From NCBI RefSeq assembly GCF_014191375.1, contig NZ_JACHWN010000002.1, forward strand, positions 62,001 through 126,000: a stretch of 64,000 nt of DNA, in the 5' to 3' direction. Shown in pieces: positions 26,415-35,641 of this stretch. The position numbers were made by a program, and so were the translations under genes. Under the pieces are notes generated by a model. The model was not told the DNA's origin and did not search any database. It saw only the letters and a list, made by a program, of their open reading frames with translations. The stretch is from Mesorhizobium sp. RMAD-H1 (lineage in GTDB: Bacteria; Pseudomonadota; Alphaproteobacteria; Rhizobiales; Rhizobiaceae). The stretch's first letter is position 1. Every line of letters starts with the position of its first letter.

Positions 26415-27005
26415 TCACCCCACCTCCCGCCAGGGTCCTGCATATTCCGAGACGATTTCGGAGAGTTCGGCGCGCGGACGCTCCGGCACCCTCATGGCGC
26501 TCGTCCCGATATGGACGAAGCCGGCGACCCGCTCGTGCGGAGCAAGCCCGAGCAGCATCCGCCCCTTTTCGTCGGAGGAATACCAGTTGGTGATCCAGTT
26601 CGTCGCATAGCCGAGCGCATTGGCGGCAAGACACAGGTTCATCGCCGCCGCGGCTGCCGACAGGAACTGCTCCCATTCCGGAATACGCTCATGCGCGACC
26701 GGCGACGAGATGACGCCGATGACAACAGGCGCGCGGGCAAAGCGCTTCAGCTCCTGTTCGCGGCGCGCCTCGGGCAAGGGCCCCTCCCGCTCTTCGGCAA
26801 GTGCGGCGAGGTATTGGCCCACCTCATCCCGCGCGGCGCCACGATAGAGGATGAAGCGCCATGGTGTCAGCCGTCCGTGATCAGGCACGCGGGTGGCGGC
26901 GCGCAGCATGGTCCGGATATCGTCGTCGCTCGGTCCGGGTTCGCCGATGGCCGAAATGGGTGTCGAACTGCGCTGCAGCAGGAAATCGAGAACGGGAGAT
27001 GTCAA
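26415..27005 (-). CDS. Nitroreductase family protein
   Basis: FMN-dependent oxidoreductase of 196 residues. MTSPVLDFLLQRSSTP is followed by a RVPDHGRLTPWRF flavin-binding segment and later ANALGYATNWITNWY, a pattern seen in the YdjA-like branch. It is the first gene of a two-gene unit with the flavin reductase. Physiological substrate unknown. Confidence 0.9.
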   Translation of the reverse strand: MTSPVLDFLLQRSSTPISAIGEPGPSDDDIRTMLRAATRVPDHGRLTPWRFILYRGAARDEVGQYLAALAEEREGPLPEARREQELKRFARAPVVIGVISSPVAHERIPEWEQFLSAAAAAMNLCLAANALGYATNWITNWYSSDEKGRMLLGLAPHERVAGFVHIGTSAMRVPERPRAELSEIVSEYAGPWREVG

Positions 27006-27131
27006 GATTTTGTCCTGTGAATGAACGGCGGAAAGTGAGCGCTCTATTTCGGCGCTGAAAGGCGCTGTGTAAAGACAGGGGGCAAAAAATTCAGCCTTGA
27101 AATTGCCACTGGTTTGGTCTCAAAAACGTAT

Positions 27132-28127
27132 ATGGGACTCCTCCACGCATTTTCCTGGATACGACGCCTCGCCTATCGGACAATGCTGCTTCCGCTGATC
27201 GCGGGAGCGGTGGTTCTTGCCGCCGGGCCGCAGGGATTGGCGCAGGAAAAGCTGGCGGCTCCGAACCTCAATCTCCCCGGTCTCAGCGAATATGCAAATC
27301 CAGAGGCGCCGGAAAACAAGCCGCTTGCCAACACGTCCGAACTCATCCTGGAAGCAAAGCTGAAGGAAGGCGATCCCGATATCGAGCGTGGCCTCGTCTG
27401 GCGCGTCTTCTCGCCGGAGCCGGACGACAACGACAAGCTGCCGCTGGTTGCCAGCGCAAAGGGCGGCACGATTTCGCTCCACCTGCCCGAGGGCAGCTAT
27501 CTCGTGCATGTCGCCTATGGCCGCGCCGGCGCCACCAAGCGCATCACCATGCACAAGGGCACACGCCACGAAAGCATGATCCTCGATGCCGGCGGGCTGA
27601 AGCTCAATGCCGTGCTGCCGGAGGGCGGCAAGATTCCCGAAAAGCTCCTGCGCTTCTCGATCTATGAAGGCGACGAGGACAATGCCAATGACCGCTCGCT
27701 GATCATTCCCAATGTGAAGCCGAACAGCGTCGTGCGCCTCAATACCGGCACCTACCACGTGGTATCCAATTACGGCTCCGCCAACGCCATCATCCGCGCC
27801 GATATCCGCGTCGAGGCCGGAAAGCTGACCGAGGCGACGGTCGAGCACCGCGCCGCCCAGGTCACGCTGAAGCTGGTGCGCGAGCGCGGCGGCGAGGCCA
27901 TGGCCGATACCGCCTGGTCGGTCCTCAATGCATCGGGCGACCCCGTGCGTGAAAGCGTCGGGGCCTATGCCTCGATGGTCCTTGCCGAAGGCGAATATGT
28001 CGCCATCGCCAAGAACAAGGACCGGATATACCAGCGCGATTTCAAGGTCGTCTCGGGCCAGAACGAGGAGGTCGAGGTCCTCGCCAATGGCGATTACGAG
28101 CCCGCCGGCGACGAATCGCTGGATTGA
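27132..28127 (+). CDS. Exported protein with three tandem beta-repeat units
   Basis: Unknown function. The ATG at 27132 gives about 331 residues with a signal peptide (hydrophobic LLPLIAGAVVLAAG, cleavage near GLAQE) and a mature region with three similar blocks: VWRVFSPEPDDNDK...PEGSYLVHVAYG, RFSIYEGDED...NTGTYHVVSNYG and WSVLNASGDPV...AEGEYVAIAKN, each ending in a G-x-Y strand. This looks like repeated carboxypeptidase-regulatory-like beta sandwiches. A TTG 18 bases upstream is a less likely start. Conserved-hypothetical class in Hyphomicrobiales as far as I can judge. Confidence 0.75.
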   Translation: MGLLHAFSWIRRLAYRTMLLPLIAGAVVLAAGPQGLAQEKLAAPNLNLPGLSEYANPEAPENKPLANTSELILEAKLKEGDPDIERGLVWRVFSPEPDDNDKLPLVASAKGGTISLHLPEGSYLVHVAYGRAGATKRITMHKGTRHESMILDAGGLKLNAVLPEGGKIPEKLLRFSIYEGDEDNANDRSLIIPNVKPNSVVRLNTGTYHVVSNYGSANAIIRADIRVEAGKLTEATVEHRAAQVTLKLVRERGGEAMADTAWSVLNASGDPVRESVGAYASMVLAEGEYVAIAKNKDRIYQRDFKVVSGQNEEVEVLANGDYEPAGDESLD

Positions 28128-28200
28128 GGCACGCGCCGTTCAGTGGAATTTGCATAATTCATCATTCCCGCCACGGCAGCGGCGCAGAATGGCCAATGAA

Positions 28201-28228
28201 AAAGCCGCGGAACGTCTTCCGCGGCTTT
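28201..28228. terminator. Bidirectional terminator between exported-protein gene and thrS
   Basis: 12-bp stem AAAGCCGCGGAA/TTCCGCGGCTTT (28201-28212 with 28217-28228), 4-base loop. T-rich tails exist on both strands (TTTATTGT on plus, TTTTTCATT on minus), so it can stop both convergent genes. Confidence 0.85.
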
Positions 28229-28268
28229 ATTGTATGGTAGTCAGCGCTCGCCCTGAGCGGCAGGCAAC

Positions 28269-30263
28269 CTATGCGGTTGCCTTTTCCTCCAGCTCTTTTT
28301 TGCGGCGGCGGATATCCGGCGGCGTCGCCTCGTCGGCAAGCCGCGCGATCGCCTCGCCGAGCGCCAGTTCCTCCTGGTCACGGGAGCCAAGGCGACGCAT
28401 GTTGACCGTCTGCTCCTCCGCCTCGCGCTTACCGCAGACGAGGATGACCGGCACCTTGGCGAGCGAGTGCTCGCGCACCTTGTAATTGATCTTCTCGTTG
28501 CGAAGATCGGTCTCGGCGATGAGACCTGCCGCCTTCAGGCGACGCACCACGTCCCGCGCATAATCGTCGGCATCCGAGGTGATGGTGGCGACCACCACCT
28601 GCAGTGGCGCGAACCAGAGCGGAAAATGGCCGGCATAATTCTCGATGAGGATGCCGAGGAAGCGCTCCATCGAGCCGCAGATGGCGCGATGCACCATGAC
28701 AGGCTGCTTCTTCTCCGAATCCTTGTCGATATAGAAGGCGCCGAAGCGCTCCGGCAGGTTGAAATCCACCTGCGTCGTGCCGCACTGCCATTCGCGGCCG
28801 ATGGCGTCCTTCAGCACATAGTCGAATTTCGGGCCGTAGAAGGCGCCGTCGCCGGGATTGATCGCGGTCTTGATGCGGCCGCCCGACCGCTCGGCGATCT
28901 GCTTCAGGACGCCGCCCATGATCTCTTCCGCGTGATCCCAGAGCGCATCCGAGCCCACGCGCTTTTCCGGCCGTGTCGAGAAGAACACCTGGATCTCCTC
29001 GAAGCCGAAATCGGCGTAAGTCGAGAGGATCAGGTCGTTGATCTTCAGGCATTCCTCGGCAAGCTGCTCTTCGGTGCAGAAGATATGCGCGTCGTCCTGC
29101 GTGAAGCCGCGCACGCGCATCAGCCCGTGCAGCGCGCCCGACGGCTCATAGCGATGGACGGCCCCGAATTCGGCAAGCCGGATCGGCAGATCGCGGTAGG
29201 ACTTCAAGCCGTGCTTGAAGATCTGCACATGGCCGGGGCAGTTCATCGGCTTCAGCGCGAAGACGCGCTTGTCCTCGGCCTCGTCGTCGGCGCACTCGAC
29301 CTTAAACATGTTCTCCTTGTACCAGCCCCAGTGACCCGAGGTCTGCCACAGCGAGGAATCGAGCACCTGCGGCGCGTTCACCTCCTCGTAAGCGCCGTCG
29401 AGACGGCGGCGCATATAGGAGACGAGGCTCTGGAACATGCGCCAGCCCTTGGAGTGCCAGAAGACGACGCCCGGCCCCTCCTCCTGGAAGTGGAAGAGGT
29501 CCATCTCGCGGCCCAGCCGACGATGATCGCGCTTCTCCGCTTCCTCCAGCATATGGAGATAGGCGTTGAGGTCGTTGTCATTGGCAAACGCGGTGCCGTA
29601 GATGCGCGACAGCATCGGATTGTTGGCATCGCCGCGCCAGTAGGCGCCGGCCACCTTCATCAGCTTGAACGAATTGCCGATCTGCCCGGTGGAGGCCATA
29701 TGCGGCCCCCGGCAGAGGTCGAACCACTCGCCCTGGCGGTAAATCTTGACATCCTGGTCCTCGGGAATCGCGTCGACCAGCTCGACCTTGTAGATCTCAC
29801 CCTTCTCGGCAAAGACCTGCTTCGCCTTTTCCCGCGACCAGACTTCCTTGGTGAACGGCTTGTTGCGCGCAATGATCTCGCGCATCTTCTTCTCGATCAC
29901 CGGCAGATCTTCCGGCGTGAAGGGCTCGTTCTTGGCGAAATCGTAATAAAAGCCGTTCTCGATGACGGGACCGATCGTCACCTGCGTCCCCGGCCAGAGC
30001 TCCTGCACGGCTTCGGCCAGCACGTGGGCCGCGTCGTGGCGGATCAACTCCAGCGCGCGCGGGTCCTCGCGGGTGAGGATTTCCACCTTGCCGGAGGTCG
30101 CCAGCGGCTCGGAGAGATCGCGCACCGTGCCGTCGAGCGCATAGGCCACGGCCTTCTTGGCCAGCGATTTCGAGATGGATTCGGCCAGTTCGGCGCCGGT
30201 CATTGCGGCGTCATATTCGCGCTTCGAGCCATCGGGGAATTCGAGGGAAACGAGGTTGCTCAT
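28269..30263 (-). CDS. thrS: Threonyl-tRNA synthetase
   Basis: Charges tRNA-Thr. The 664-residue protein has the TGS domain (about 1-60, [19 protein letters not shown]), the second additional editing domain ([16 protein letters not shown], about 75-90), the class II catalytic core with [10 protein letters not shown] and [20 protein letters not shown] (motif 2), HPLWFAP-like FPLWFAPLQ and a C-terminal anticodon-binding domain. Full length for the family. Upstream on the same strand is a D,D-carboxypeptidase gene, 149 bases away. Confidence 0.97.
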   Translation of the reverse strand: MSNLVSLEFPDGSKREYDAAMTGAELAESISKSLAKKAVAYALDGTVRDLSEPLATSGKVEILTREDPRALELIRHDAAHVLAEAVQELWPGTQVTIGPVIENGFYYDFAKNEPFTPEDLPVIEKKMREIIARNKPFTKEVWSREKAKQVFAEKGEIYKVELVDAIPEDQDVKIYRQGEWFDLCRGPHMASTGQIGNSFKLMKVAGAYWRGDANNPMLSRIYGTAFANDNDLNAYLHMLEEAEKRDHRRLGREMDLFHFQEEGPGVVFWHSKGWRMFQSLVSYMRRRLDGAYEEVNAPQVLDSSLWQTSGHWGWYKENMFKVECADDEAEDKRVFALKPMNCPGHVQIFKHGLKSYRDLPIRLAEFGAVHRYEPSGALHGLMRVRGFTQDDAHIFCTEEQLAEECLKINDLILSTYADFGFEEIQVFFSTRPEKRVGSDALWDHAEEIMGGVLKQIAERSGGRIKTAINPGDGAFYGPKFDYVLKDAIGREWQCGTTQVDFNLPERFGAFYIDKDSEKKQPVMVHRAICGSMERFLGILIENYAGHFPLWFAPLQVVVATITSDADDYARDVVRRLKAAGLIAETDLRNEKINYKVREHSLAKVPVILVCGKREAEEQTVNMRRLGSRDQEELALGEAIARLADEATPPDIRRRKKELEEKATA

Positions 30264-30359
30264 CGGTATATCCTATCCAGTCCCGCCAACGAATGCGGGT
30301 GGTTCAACATAAAAGACGCTTGGCTTCTAACCCCATTTGCCAAACCAGTAAAGCACGAC

Positions 30360-30385
30360 AACCCGGCCGCGACGCAAGCCGGGTT
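30360..30385 (-). terminator. Possible weak terminator between carboxypeptidase and thrS
   Basis: AACCCGGC/GCCGGGTT stem (30360-30367 with 30378-30385) with a 10-base loop, 28 bases past the carboxypeptidase stop. No T tract follows on the minus strand, so termination here is doubtful. Confidence 0.35.
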
Positions 30386-30412
30386 GCGGCAGCTTATCCG
30401 GCGATGAGAATA

Positions 30413-31621
30413 TCAATTCTGGATCGGAAGGCAGTCGATTTTCTGACGCTTCAACTGCTTGCAGGCCGTTTCGGCGGAAGCTGAATCCTTGAACCCGGCA
30501 AAACGCACACGATAGACCTTGCGGCGTTTTTCAGCTGGCGAAATGACCGCCTTCAACCCTGGGGCCACCTTGTTGACCGCGGCGCGCAACTCCGCCTGAA
30601 GCCTTTCCGCGCCCGCGAGAGTCGGCGGCGCGCCGAGCTGAATCGCCCATATCCTATCGGGCGCGGACGCGATTTCAGCGCCGCCATCACCCTGTTCGAT
30701 GCGCGGATCGTCGATCAGATCAGCCACCGGGTCGGTTTTCGACGTGGCGGCAGCCACCTCGATGGCAGGCTGCGACTTCGCCGCCGCCATGAGTTCTTTG
30801 CCGGCGTCCCCACTCTCCTCGCCATAGCGCGTCAGCAGCTTCGCCATCCGGTCGTCCCGCTCCCGCGCCGATCCGGCGCCGAGCACCACGCCGACCAGAT
30901 ACTTGCCGTTGATGACAGCGGACGAAACGAGGTTATAACCCGATACGTTGGTATAGCCGGTCTTGATGCCGTCCACACCCTGATAACGGTACATCAGGTT
31001 GTTATGGCCGTTCCACACCCGATTCCGAAAGGTGAATGACCGTTGCGAGAACAACGCAAATTCCTGCGGAAAGTCCCGGCGCAGGGCCATGCCGAGCACG
31101 GCCATGTCGCGCGCGGTGGTCAGCTGCGTCATCTCCGCCGTCAGCCCCGATGGATTGACGAAGAACGTGCTCTTCATGCCGAGCTGGCGCGCCCGCGCCG
31201 TCATCAGGCGGCCGAATCCCGCTTCCGATCCCGCCATATATTCACCCACAACCGTGGCCGCATCGTTTGCCGAAACGATGATCATGCCATTGATGGCGTC
31301 ACGCACCGTGATCGTCTCGCCAGGCTTCAGATAGAGCTTCATGCGAACCTTGGCGGCCGCATTTTTTGAAACCGGCATGGCCTCGTCCCATTTCAGCCTG
31401 CCGGTCTTCAGGGCCTCGAAGGCGAGATACAGCGTCATCATCTTTGCGAGCGAAGCAGGCGCCCGCTGCATATGCGCGTCGTCCTGGCCGAGAATCTGGC
31501 CGCTATCGGCGTCGAATACGACCCAGGAGGAGTTTGCCGTTGCGGCAGGCGCATAAAGAACGCCAAGACCAAGCATAAGGGATGCGATGAACCGCGAAAA
31601 ACGGCCCGACAATTTAAGCAT
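30413..31621 (-). CDS. D-alanyl-D-alanine carboxypeptidase with SPOR domain (second copy)
   Basis: Periplasmic penicillin-binding protein trimming peptidoglycan stem peptides. The 402 residues have a signal peptide ending ATAN near residue 30, active-site motifs SLAK (57-60), SAN (117-119) and KTG (220-222), and a C-terminal SPOR domain (about 325-402, ending CKQLKRQKIDCLPIQN). It parallels the 11810-13183 protein in domain order but has a shorter linker and no lipobox-like cysteine, so the two are paralogues. Confidence 0.93.
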   Translation of the reverse strand: MLKLSGRFSRFIASLMLGLGVLYAPAATANSSWVVFDADSGQILGQDDAHMQRAPASLAKMMTLYLAFEALKTGRLKWDEAMPVSKNAAAKVRMKLYLKPGETITVRDAINGMIIVSANDAATVVGEYMAGSEAGFGRLMTARARQLGMKSTFFVNPSGLTAEMTQLTTARDMAVLGMALRRDFPQEFALFSQRSFTFRNRVWNGHNNLMYRYQGVDGIKTGYTNVSGYNLVSSAVINGKYLVGVVLGAGSARERDDRMAKLLTRYGEESGDAGKELMAAAKSQPAIEVAAATSKTDPVADLIDDPRIEQGDGGAEIASAPDRIWAIQLGAPPTLAGAERLQAELRAAVNKVAPGLKAVISPAEKRRKVYRVRFAGFKDSASAETACKQLKRQKIDCLPIQN

Positions 31622-31712
31622 GATGGCTCGCAGGAATGTGAACGTCCGGGGAGGGAAATGCAGGCGAATTGCGGCTCAAAAAAGACAGGATGCCACCTTG
31701 CATTTCAAGGGG

Positions 31713-31762
31713 CTAAAGCGTGATCCCGAAAAGTCGCTTGACTCCGGACAGGATCATGCGGC
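31713..31762. repeat. Degenerate interspersed palindrome of Hyphomicrobiales type
   Basis: The stretch AAGCGTGATCCCGAAAAG ... GGACAGGATCATGC has inverted ends (GCGTGATCC / GGATCATGC) and resembles the short palindromic repeats scattered through rhizobial and Brucella-group genomes. It sits in the 160-base gap between the carboxypeptidase gene and yidD. Family membership is from memory of the pattern. Confidence 0.5.
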
Positions 31763-31782
31763 TGAAAACACCGTGCCACCTG

Positions 31783-32148
31783 TCATTTTTTGCAAGCCGA
31801 GCAGCGCCAGTAGCGCCAGGGCAGATACCAGGCAAATTCCGGCCCAAGCTTTTCCGGCACCGGATCGAGCCCATGCGTACCGCCCGGCCCGCAGCGCATG
31901 ACGCGAAACAGGGCCATCCAACCGCCGCTCCACAGGCCGTGACGTGCGATCGCCTCATAGGCATATTCCGAGCAGGTCGGCAGATGGCGGCAGGAATTGC
32001 CGACGAAGCCCGACAAGGTCAGCTGATAGAGCCGCACCAGGGCCGTGCCGAGGAGACGGTCCGGCGTCTTGCGCCAGGGGCCATCGAAATTGCGGCTGTA
32101 GCGCTTGCGAGGCGGGGCAGCCGCCGGATCGTGGGATTGGCACATCAT
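31783..32148 (-). CDS. yidD: Membrane protein insertion efficiency factor YidD
   Basis: Small inner-membrane-associated protein that assists YidC/Sec insertion. The 121-residue product contains the family core LVRLYQLTLSGFVGNSCRHLP and TCSEYAYEAIARHG, followed by CGPGGTHGLDPVP. Slightly long for YidD because of an N-terminal basic stretch. Usually it lies near yidC and rnpA; here it directly abuts the Fe-S scaffold-like gene (stop TGA next to ATG), so they are co-transcribed. Confidence 0.95.
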   Translation of the reverse strand: MMCQSHDPAAAPPRKRYSRNFDGPWRKTPDRLLGTALVRLYQLTLSGFVGNSCRHLPTCSEYAYEAIARHGLWSGGWMALFRVMRCGPGGTHGLDPVPEKLGPEFAWYLPWRYWRCSACKK

Positions 32149-32592
32149 TCAGGCCGCGGCAGCGCTCTTCTTCTCGATCTGCTCGATGCAATCGACGACG
32201 GCGTCGAAGGTCAGCATGGTCGAGGCATGGCGCGCCTTGTAGTCGCGCACCGGCTCGAGAAATCTCAGGTCCTCGAAACGCCCTTGCGGTGGCACGCCGT
32301 TCTCCTTCAGCATTCGGAGCATGGTTTCGCGCACGGATTTGAGCTCTGCTGCCGTGGCCCCGATCACATGACGCGCCATGATGGAGGACGAGGCCTGGCC
32401 GAGCGCGCAGGCCTTCACGTCATGGGCGAAATCGGTGACAATGCCCTCGCGCATCCTGAGATCGACCGTCACGGTCGACCCGCACAGCTTGGAATGGGCC
32501 GTGGCGCTCGCATCGGGCGCTTCCAGGCGCCCCAACCGCGGAATGTTTCCGGCAAATTCCAATATGCGTGCGTTATAGATGTCGTCGATCAT
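32149..32592 (-). CDS. IscU/SufU-like Fe-S scaffold protein, key residues missing
   Basis: NifU-N-terminal-domain protein of 147 residues beginning [19 protein letters not shown]. Cys37 (LCGST) and Cys62 (ACALGQAS) match the first two cluster ligands. The aspartate after the first cysteine (CGD in IscU/SufU) is Ser here, and by eye alignment the third ligand cysteine is replaced by Ser124 in [12 protein letters not shown] standard [2Fe-2S] scaffold role is therefore doubtful; it could be a sulfur-transfer or regulatory relative. It diverges from folE and is followed directly by yidD. Confidence 0.82.
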   Translation of the reverse strand: MIDDIYNARILEFAGNIPRLGRLEAPDASATAHSKLCGSTVTVDLRMREGIVTDFAHDVKACALGQASSSIMARHVIGATAAELKSVRETMLRMLKENGVPPQGRFEDLRFLEPVRDYKARHASTMLTFDAVVDCIEQIEKKSAAAA

Positions 32593-32639
32593 GGTGCCGC
32601 CCTTCGCGCAAGCGCTAAAGATTGTCGCTGCGGTGCTCT

Positions 32640-32668
32640 TTGAATATGCAAATTTCAATCTATATAAT
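32640..32668 (+). promoter_or_regulatory. Candidate sigma-70 promoter of folE
   Basis: TTGAAT (32640-32645) and a consensus TATAAT (32663-32668) with a 17-base spacer, in a locally AT-rich stretch. The start point would be near 32675, giving a folE leader of about 165 nt that contains a 22-codon upstream frame. Confidence 0.6.
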
Positions 32669-32771
32669 ATGTGTAACCTGCGAGCGCCAAGGCCAACGCG
32701 CCATCTTGCGCTTCGCAGAACAGGACAGGGGCCGAAACGGTCCGTCCGCCCATCAATACACCGTCCCGCTC

Positions 32772-32840
32772 ATGACAGCGCATCGTTGTATTGTCCGTTT
32801 AACTCGTCTCCTCCTCGAAGGAGACTACGGGAGATACTGA
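32772..32840 (+). CDS. Possible 22-codon upstream peptide coupled to folE
   Basis: A frame [20 protein letters not shown] + RY ends in TGA whose last base is the first base of the folE ATG (TGATG). Such an overlap often means translational coupling. There is no strong ribosome site before its ATG, so translation is uncertain; it may be chance. Confidence 0.25.
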   Translation: MTAHRCIVRLTRLLLEGDYGRY

Positions 32841-33466
32841 TGGACGCTATTTTGAACCTCCGCGAGAATTCCGCGCGCCAGGGGAAGAAGGCCGCGACAC
32901 GCCCGACGCAGCAGGAAGCTGAAGCCGCCGTGCGCACCCTTCTGCTCTGGGCTGGCGACAATCCGGACCGCGAGGGCCTGCTGGACACGCCGAAACGCGT
33001 GGTGAAGTCCTATAAGGAACTTTTCTCAGGCTATGAGGAATCGCCCGAAGAGGTGCTCGGCACCACCTTCGAGGAGGTCGCCGGCTACGCCGATCCCGTT
33101 CTGGTCAAGGATATCAGTTTCCACTCGCACTGCGAGCACCACATGCTGCCGATCATCGGCAAGGCGCACATCGCCTACCTGCCGGCCGGCCGGGTCGTCG
33201 GCCTTTCCAAGATCGCCCGTCTGGTGGATATCTTCGCCCGCCGCCTGCAGACGCAGGAAAGCATCACCGCCCAGATCGCCGATGCGATGGACACGATCCT
33301 GCAGCCGCGTGGCGTCGCCGTGATGATTGAGGCCGATCACATGTGCATGGCGATGCGCGGCATCCGCAAGCAGGGATCGACCACCATCACCACCACCTTC
33401 AAGGGGACGTATCAGGAAGACGTCAACGAGCAGGTGCGCTTCATGACCATGGTGCGACACGGCTGA
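32840..33466 (+). CDS. folE: GTP cyclohydrolase I
   Basis: Converts GTP to 7,8-dihydroneopterin triphosphate, the first step of folate synthesis. The 208-residue protein has zinc ligands in SHCEHHMLP (Cys98, His101) and a later MCMAMRG cysteine, plus the signature [17 protein letters not shown] and [10 protein letters not shown]. The start at 32840 is preferred to longer frames because of GGGAGATACTG just upstream and the family length. hisI follows after 94 bases. Confidence 0.97.
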   Translation: MDAILNLRENSARQGKKAATRPTQQEAEAAVRTLLLWAGDNPDREGLLDTPKRVVKSYKELFSGYEESPEEVLGTTFEEVAGYADPVLVKDISFHSHCEHHMLPIIGKAHIAYLPAGRVVGLSKIARLVDIFARRLQTQESITAQIADAMDTILQPRGVAVMIEADHMCMAMRGIRKQGSTTITTTFKGTYQEDVNEQVRFMTMVRHG

Positions 33467-33560
33467 CGCCCGTTCCAACTTATGCGGCCTGGGCAGGCGG
33501 ATCGTGCCCCCTGCCCGGTCGTTTCGTCTATAAGCGCAGACAGCCAGCCCCCGGTGCACC

Positions 33561-33968
33561 ATGACATCTTCCTTTCCAGCCCCTATCGCCGACAAGAGCG
33601 AAAATGAGGAAGGCGCGGTCTTCGCGCCCCGTTTCGACGCTTCAGGCCTGATCACCGCCGTCGTCACCGATGCCGGCGACGGAACGCTGCTCATGGTCGC
33701 CCACATGAACGAAGAGGCACTGCGGCTGACGCTCGATACCGGCATAGCGCATTACTGGTCGCGCTCGCGCAAGGCGCTGTGGAAGAAGGGCGAAACCTCC
33801 GGCAATGTCCAGACGATCACCGAAATCCGCACCGATTGTGACCAGGATGCGATATGGCTCAAGGTGAAGGTCGCCGGGGACGGGCCTACCTGCCACACGG
33901 GGCGGCGCTCCTGCTTCTACCGCACGATTTCGTTAGGGGAAGGCAAGGCCGTACTCATAAAGGAGTAG
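33561..33968 (+). CDS. hisI: Phosphoribosyl-AMP cyclohydrolase
   Basis: Third step of histidine biosynthesis: opens the adenine ring of phosphoribosyl-AMP. The 135-residue protein contains [35 protein letters not shown], the metal-binding DCDQDA and the zinc cysteines in [11 protein letters not shown]. It is the stand-alone HisI form, without the HisE domain, as usual in alphaproteobacteria. Confidence 0.97.
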   Translation: MTSSFPAPIADKSENEEGAVFAPRFDASGLITAVVTDAGDGTLLMVAHMNEEALRLTLDTGIAHYWSRSRKALWKKGETSGNVQTITEIRTDCDQDAIWLKVKVAGDGPTCHTGRRSCFYRTISLGEGKAVLIKE

Positions 33969-34093
33969 GACTTCCCTCCTCCATCGATCAAAACACCGTG
34001 TACCGATACCTCAGGTCATTTTTCTGCGATATTTAATCATTCGATACCATTATCCCTTTTACAATCATCATGGTTCGATGAGGAGTGATTGGT

Positions 34094-35101
34094 GTGCTCG
34101 AATGGGTTTCACGGAAAAATCGCCAGGCTTCGGGAAATGATGGAGCGGGCAATGGCGCGGAAAACGGCGATGTGAAGAACACGCCCCGCCAGCCCGTGGA
34201 ACCAGTCGAGAACCCCAGGGAGCGCAAGACACCCATCGCCTTGGCGCTTGGCGGCGGCGCCGCGCGCGGGTGGACGCATATCGGCGTCCTGAGAGCGCTG
34301 GACGAGGCGGGTATCGAGATATCGATGATCGCCGGCACCTCCATCGGCGCGCTGGTCGGCGGCTGTTATCTCGCGGGCAAGCTCGATGAGCTGGAGGAGT
34401 TCGCCCGCGGACTGACGCGGCGGCGCATGTTCAACCTGCTCGACATCACGCTTCGCGGCAGTGGTCTCTTCGGCGGCATGAAGCTTGACGGACGCCTGCG
34501 CGAGCATCTGGAGGGCGTGAGCTTCGCTGACCTGTCCAAGCCATTCACGGCCGTCTGCACCGAATTGCGCACCGGCCACGAGATCTGGCTTTCCAACGGC
34601 TCGCTGGTGACGGCGATGCGGGCGTCCTATGCCCTGCCCGGCGTATTCGAGCCGGTGCGCTTCGGCAACCGCCTTCTGGTCGACGGCGCGCTGGTCAACC
34701 CCGTGCCCGTTTCCGTGTGCCGGGCGAACGAGCAGCCGCTCGTCCTCGCCGTCAACCTGCATTATGACCAGTTCGGCCGCGCCGCGGTGGTCAAGCATAT
34801 CAACCAGCAGCAGGAGCAGATGCTGAACGCGGAAATGAAGGGCGACCGCGCGGACGGCCGGATGGAGCGCGAGACACGCCTTGGGATCACCGGCGTGATG
34901 ATGGAAGCCTTCAACATCATCCAGGATCGCATCTCGCGTGCCCGCATGGCCGGCGATCCGCCCGACATCTCGCTTCTGCCGACGGCCGGGCATATCGGCC
35001 TCACCGAATTCCACCGCGCCGACGAGGCCATCAGCATCGGCTATGAGGAGACGGTAAAGCACCTCAACGACATCAAGCGGCTGCAGAAGGTGCTGGTTTA
35101 G
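34094..35101 (+). CDS. Patatin-like phospholipase family protein
   Basis: Predicted serine lipid hydrolase with a Ser-Asp dyad. The 335-residue protein has the oxyanion loop GGGAARG, the nucleophile motif GTSIG and the catalytic DGA (in LLVDGALVNPVPV). An N-terminal basic, disordered-looking stretch of about 45 residues precedes the domain; it resembles the RssA-like cytosolic group. GTG at 34094 is chosen because AGGAG lies eight bases upstream; a GTG at 34085 would overlap that site. Its stop codon TAG is immediately followed by a dispersed repeat. Confidence 0.88.
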   Translation: MLEWVSRKNRQASGNDGAGNGAENGDVKNTPRQPVEPVENPRERKTPIALALGGGAARGWTHIGVLRALDEAGIEISMIAGTSIGALVGGCYLAGKLDELEEFARGLTRRRMFNLLDITLRGSGLFGGMKLDGRLREHLEGVSFADLSKPFTAVCTELRTGHEIWLSNGSLVTAMRASYALPGVFEPVRFGNRLLVDGALVNPVPVSVCRANEQPLVLAVNLHYDQFGRAAVVKHINQQQEQMLNAEMKGDRADGRMERETRLGITGVMMEAFNIIQDRISRARMAGDPPDISLLPTAGHIGLTEFHRADEAISIGYEETVKHLNDIKRLQKVLV

Positions 35102-35350
35102 GGCGATTTGCTTCCGGGAGACGTCGCCGCGCACGCATGTTTCTAAGGGGTGGCCGCGGCAACCGTTGAGGCATGGATTCCAGTGACAAGCACTGGAATG
35201 ACGAGATTGGAGATGATTTCACCCAATTGAAGCCCCCTCGCAGGCGTGAATGCCGAACACTTGAATCCAGCAGCCGAACTGCCGTCATTCCAGTGCTTGT
35301 CACTGGAATCCATGCCTCAACCTTTTCACTGCAACTACGGTCGAGAATGA
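35099..35350. repeat. Dispersed palindromic element, copy 1
   Basis: Core at 35165-35321 (157 bp) has perfect 39-bp inverted arms (35165-35203 and 35283-35321). Each arm is itself a hairpin: ATTCCAGTG-ACAAG-CACTGGAAT. The 79-bp centre is not palindromic. Sequence similar to the other two copies continues on both sides, on the left back to the patatin stop codon (TTTAGGGCG). Sequence of this type recurs at 42342-42600 and 59213-59480. It has no coding frame, so it resembles a non-autonomous miniature transposable element or an RNA-structure repeat. Outer limits are approximate. Confidence 0.85.
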
Positions 35351-35512
35351 TTCCGGAACTCGCCGGTCAGCGGGTTTTCAACGGGCAAGCGGCCGTTCAT
35401 ATTCTCTTCTTCCACGGCTTTGAAAAAAGACGCACCAAAGCCGATATTGGGCTTGTTTCCCCCGGATCGATTTGCTACATGCCGCGAGCCGATGAGTTCG
35501 GCCCTACCACGT

Positions 35513-35597
35513 GCGGTCGTGGCGGAATTGGTAGACGCGCAGCGTTGAGGTCGCTGTGGGGCAACCCGTGGAAGTTCGAGTCTTCTCGACCGCACCA
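35513..35597 (+). tRNA. tRNA-Leu (anticodon GAG)
   Basis: 85-nt class II tRNA with acceptor stem GCGGTCG/CGACCGC (35513-35519 with 35587-35593), encoded ACCA end (35594-35597), D-arm TGGCGGAATTGGTAGACGCG, anticodon stem CAGCG/CGCTG with loop TTGAGGT (anticodon GAG, reading CUC/CUU), a long variable arm TGGGGCAACCCG, and T-loop GTTCGAGTC. A terminator follows directly. Confidence 0.97.
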
Positions 35598-35599
35598 AT

Positions 35600-35624
35600 A
35601 ACCCTGCTTAGGCGGGGTTTTTTT
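35600..35624 (+). terminator. Terminator of tRNA-Leu
   Basis: AACCCTGC-TTAG-GCGGGGTT stem (with one G-T pair) followed by a run of T residues starting three bases after the tRNA 3' end. Confidence 0.8.
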
Positions 35625-35641
35625 CTTTTTATATCAGCTGC

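Noticed and set aside
28467-30407. A 646-codon open frame antisense to thrS
   Set aside because: Same shadow effect; composition unlike a protein and fully overlapped by thrS.
32593-32839. Riboswitch in the folE leader
   Set aside because: The leader is long enough, but I could not recognise THF, preQ1 or other known aptamer signatures by eye.
33488-33522. Intrinsic terminator after folE
   Set aside because: GGGCAGG/CCTGCCC can pair, but the loop is long and there is no T tract.
35165-35321. CRISPR array or IS element
   Set aside because: Only inverted arms with no regularly spaced direct repeats, no cas genes, no transposase frame and no target-site duplication that I can see.
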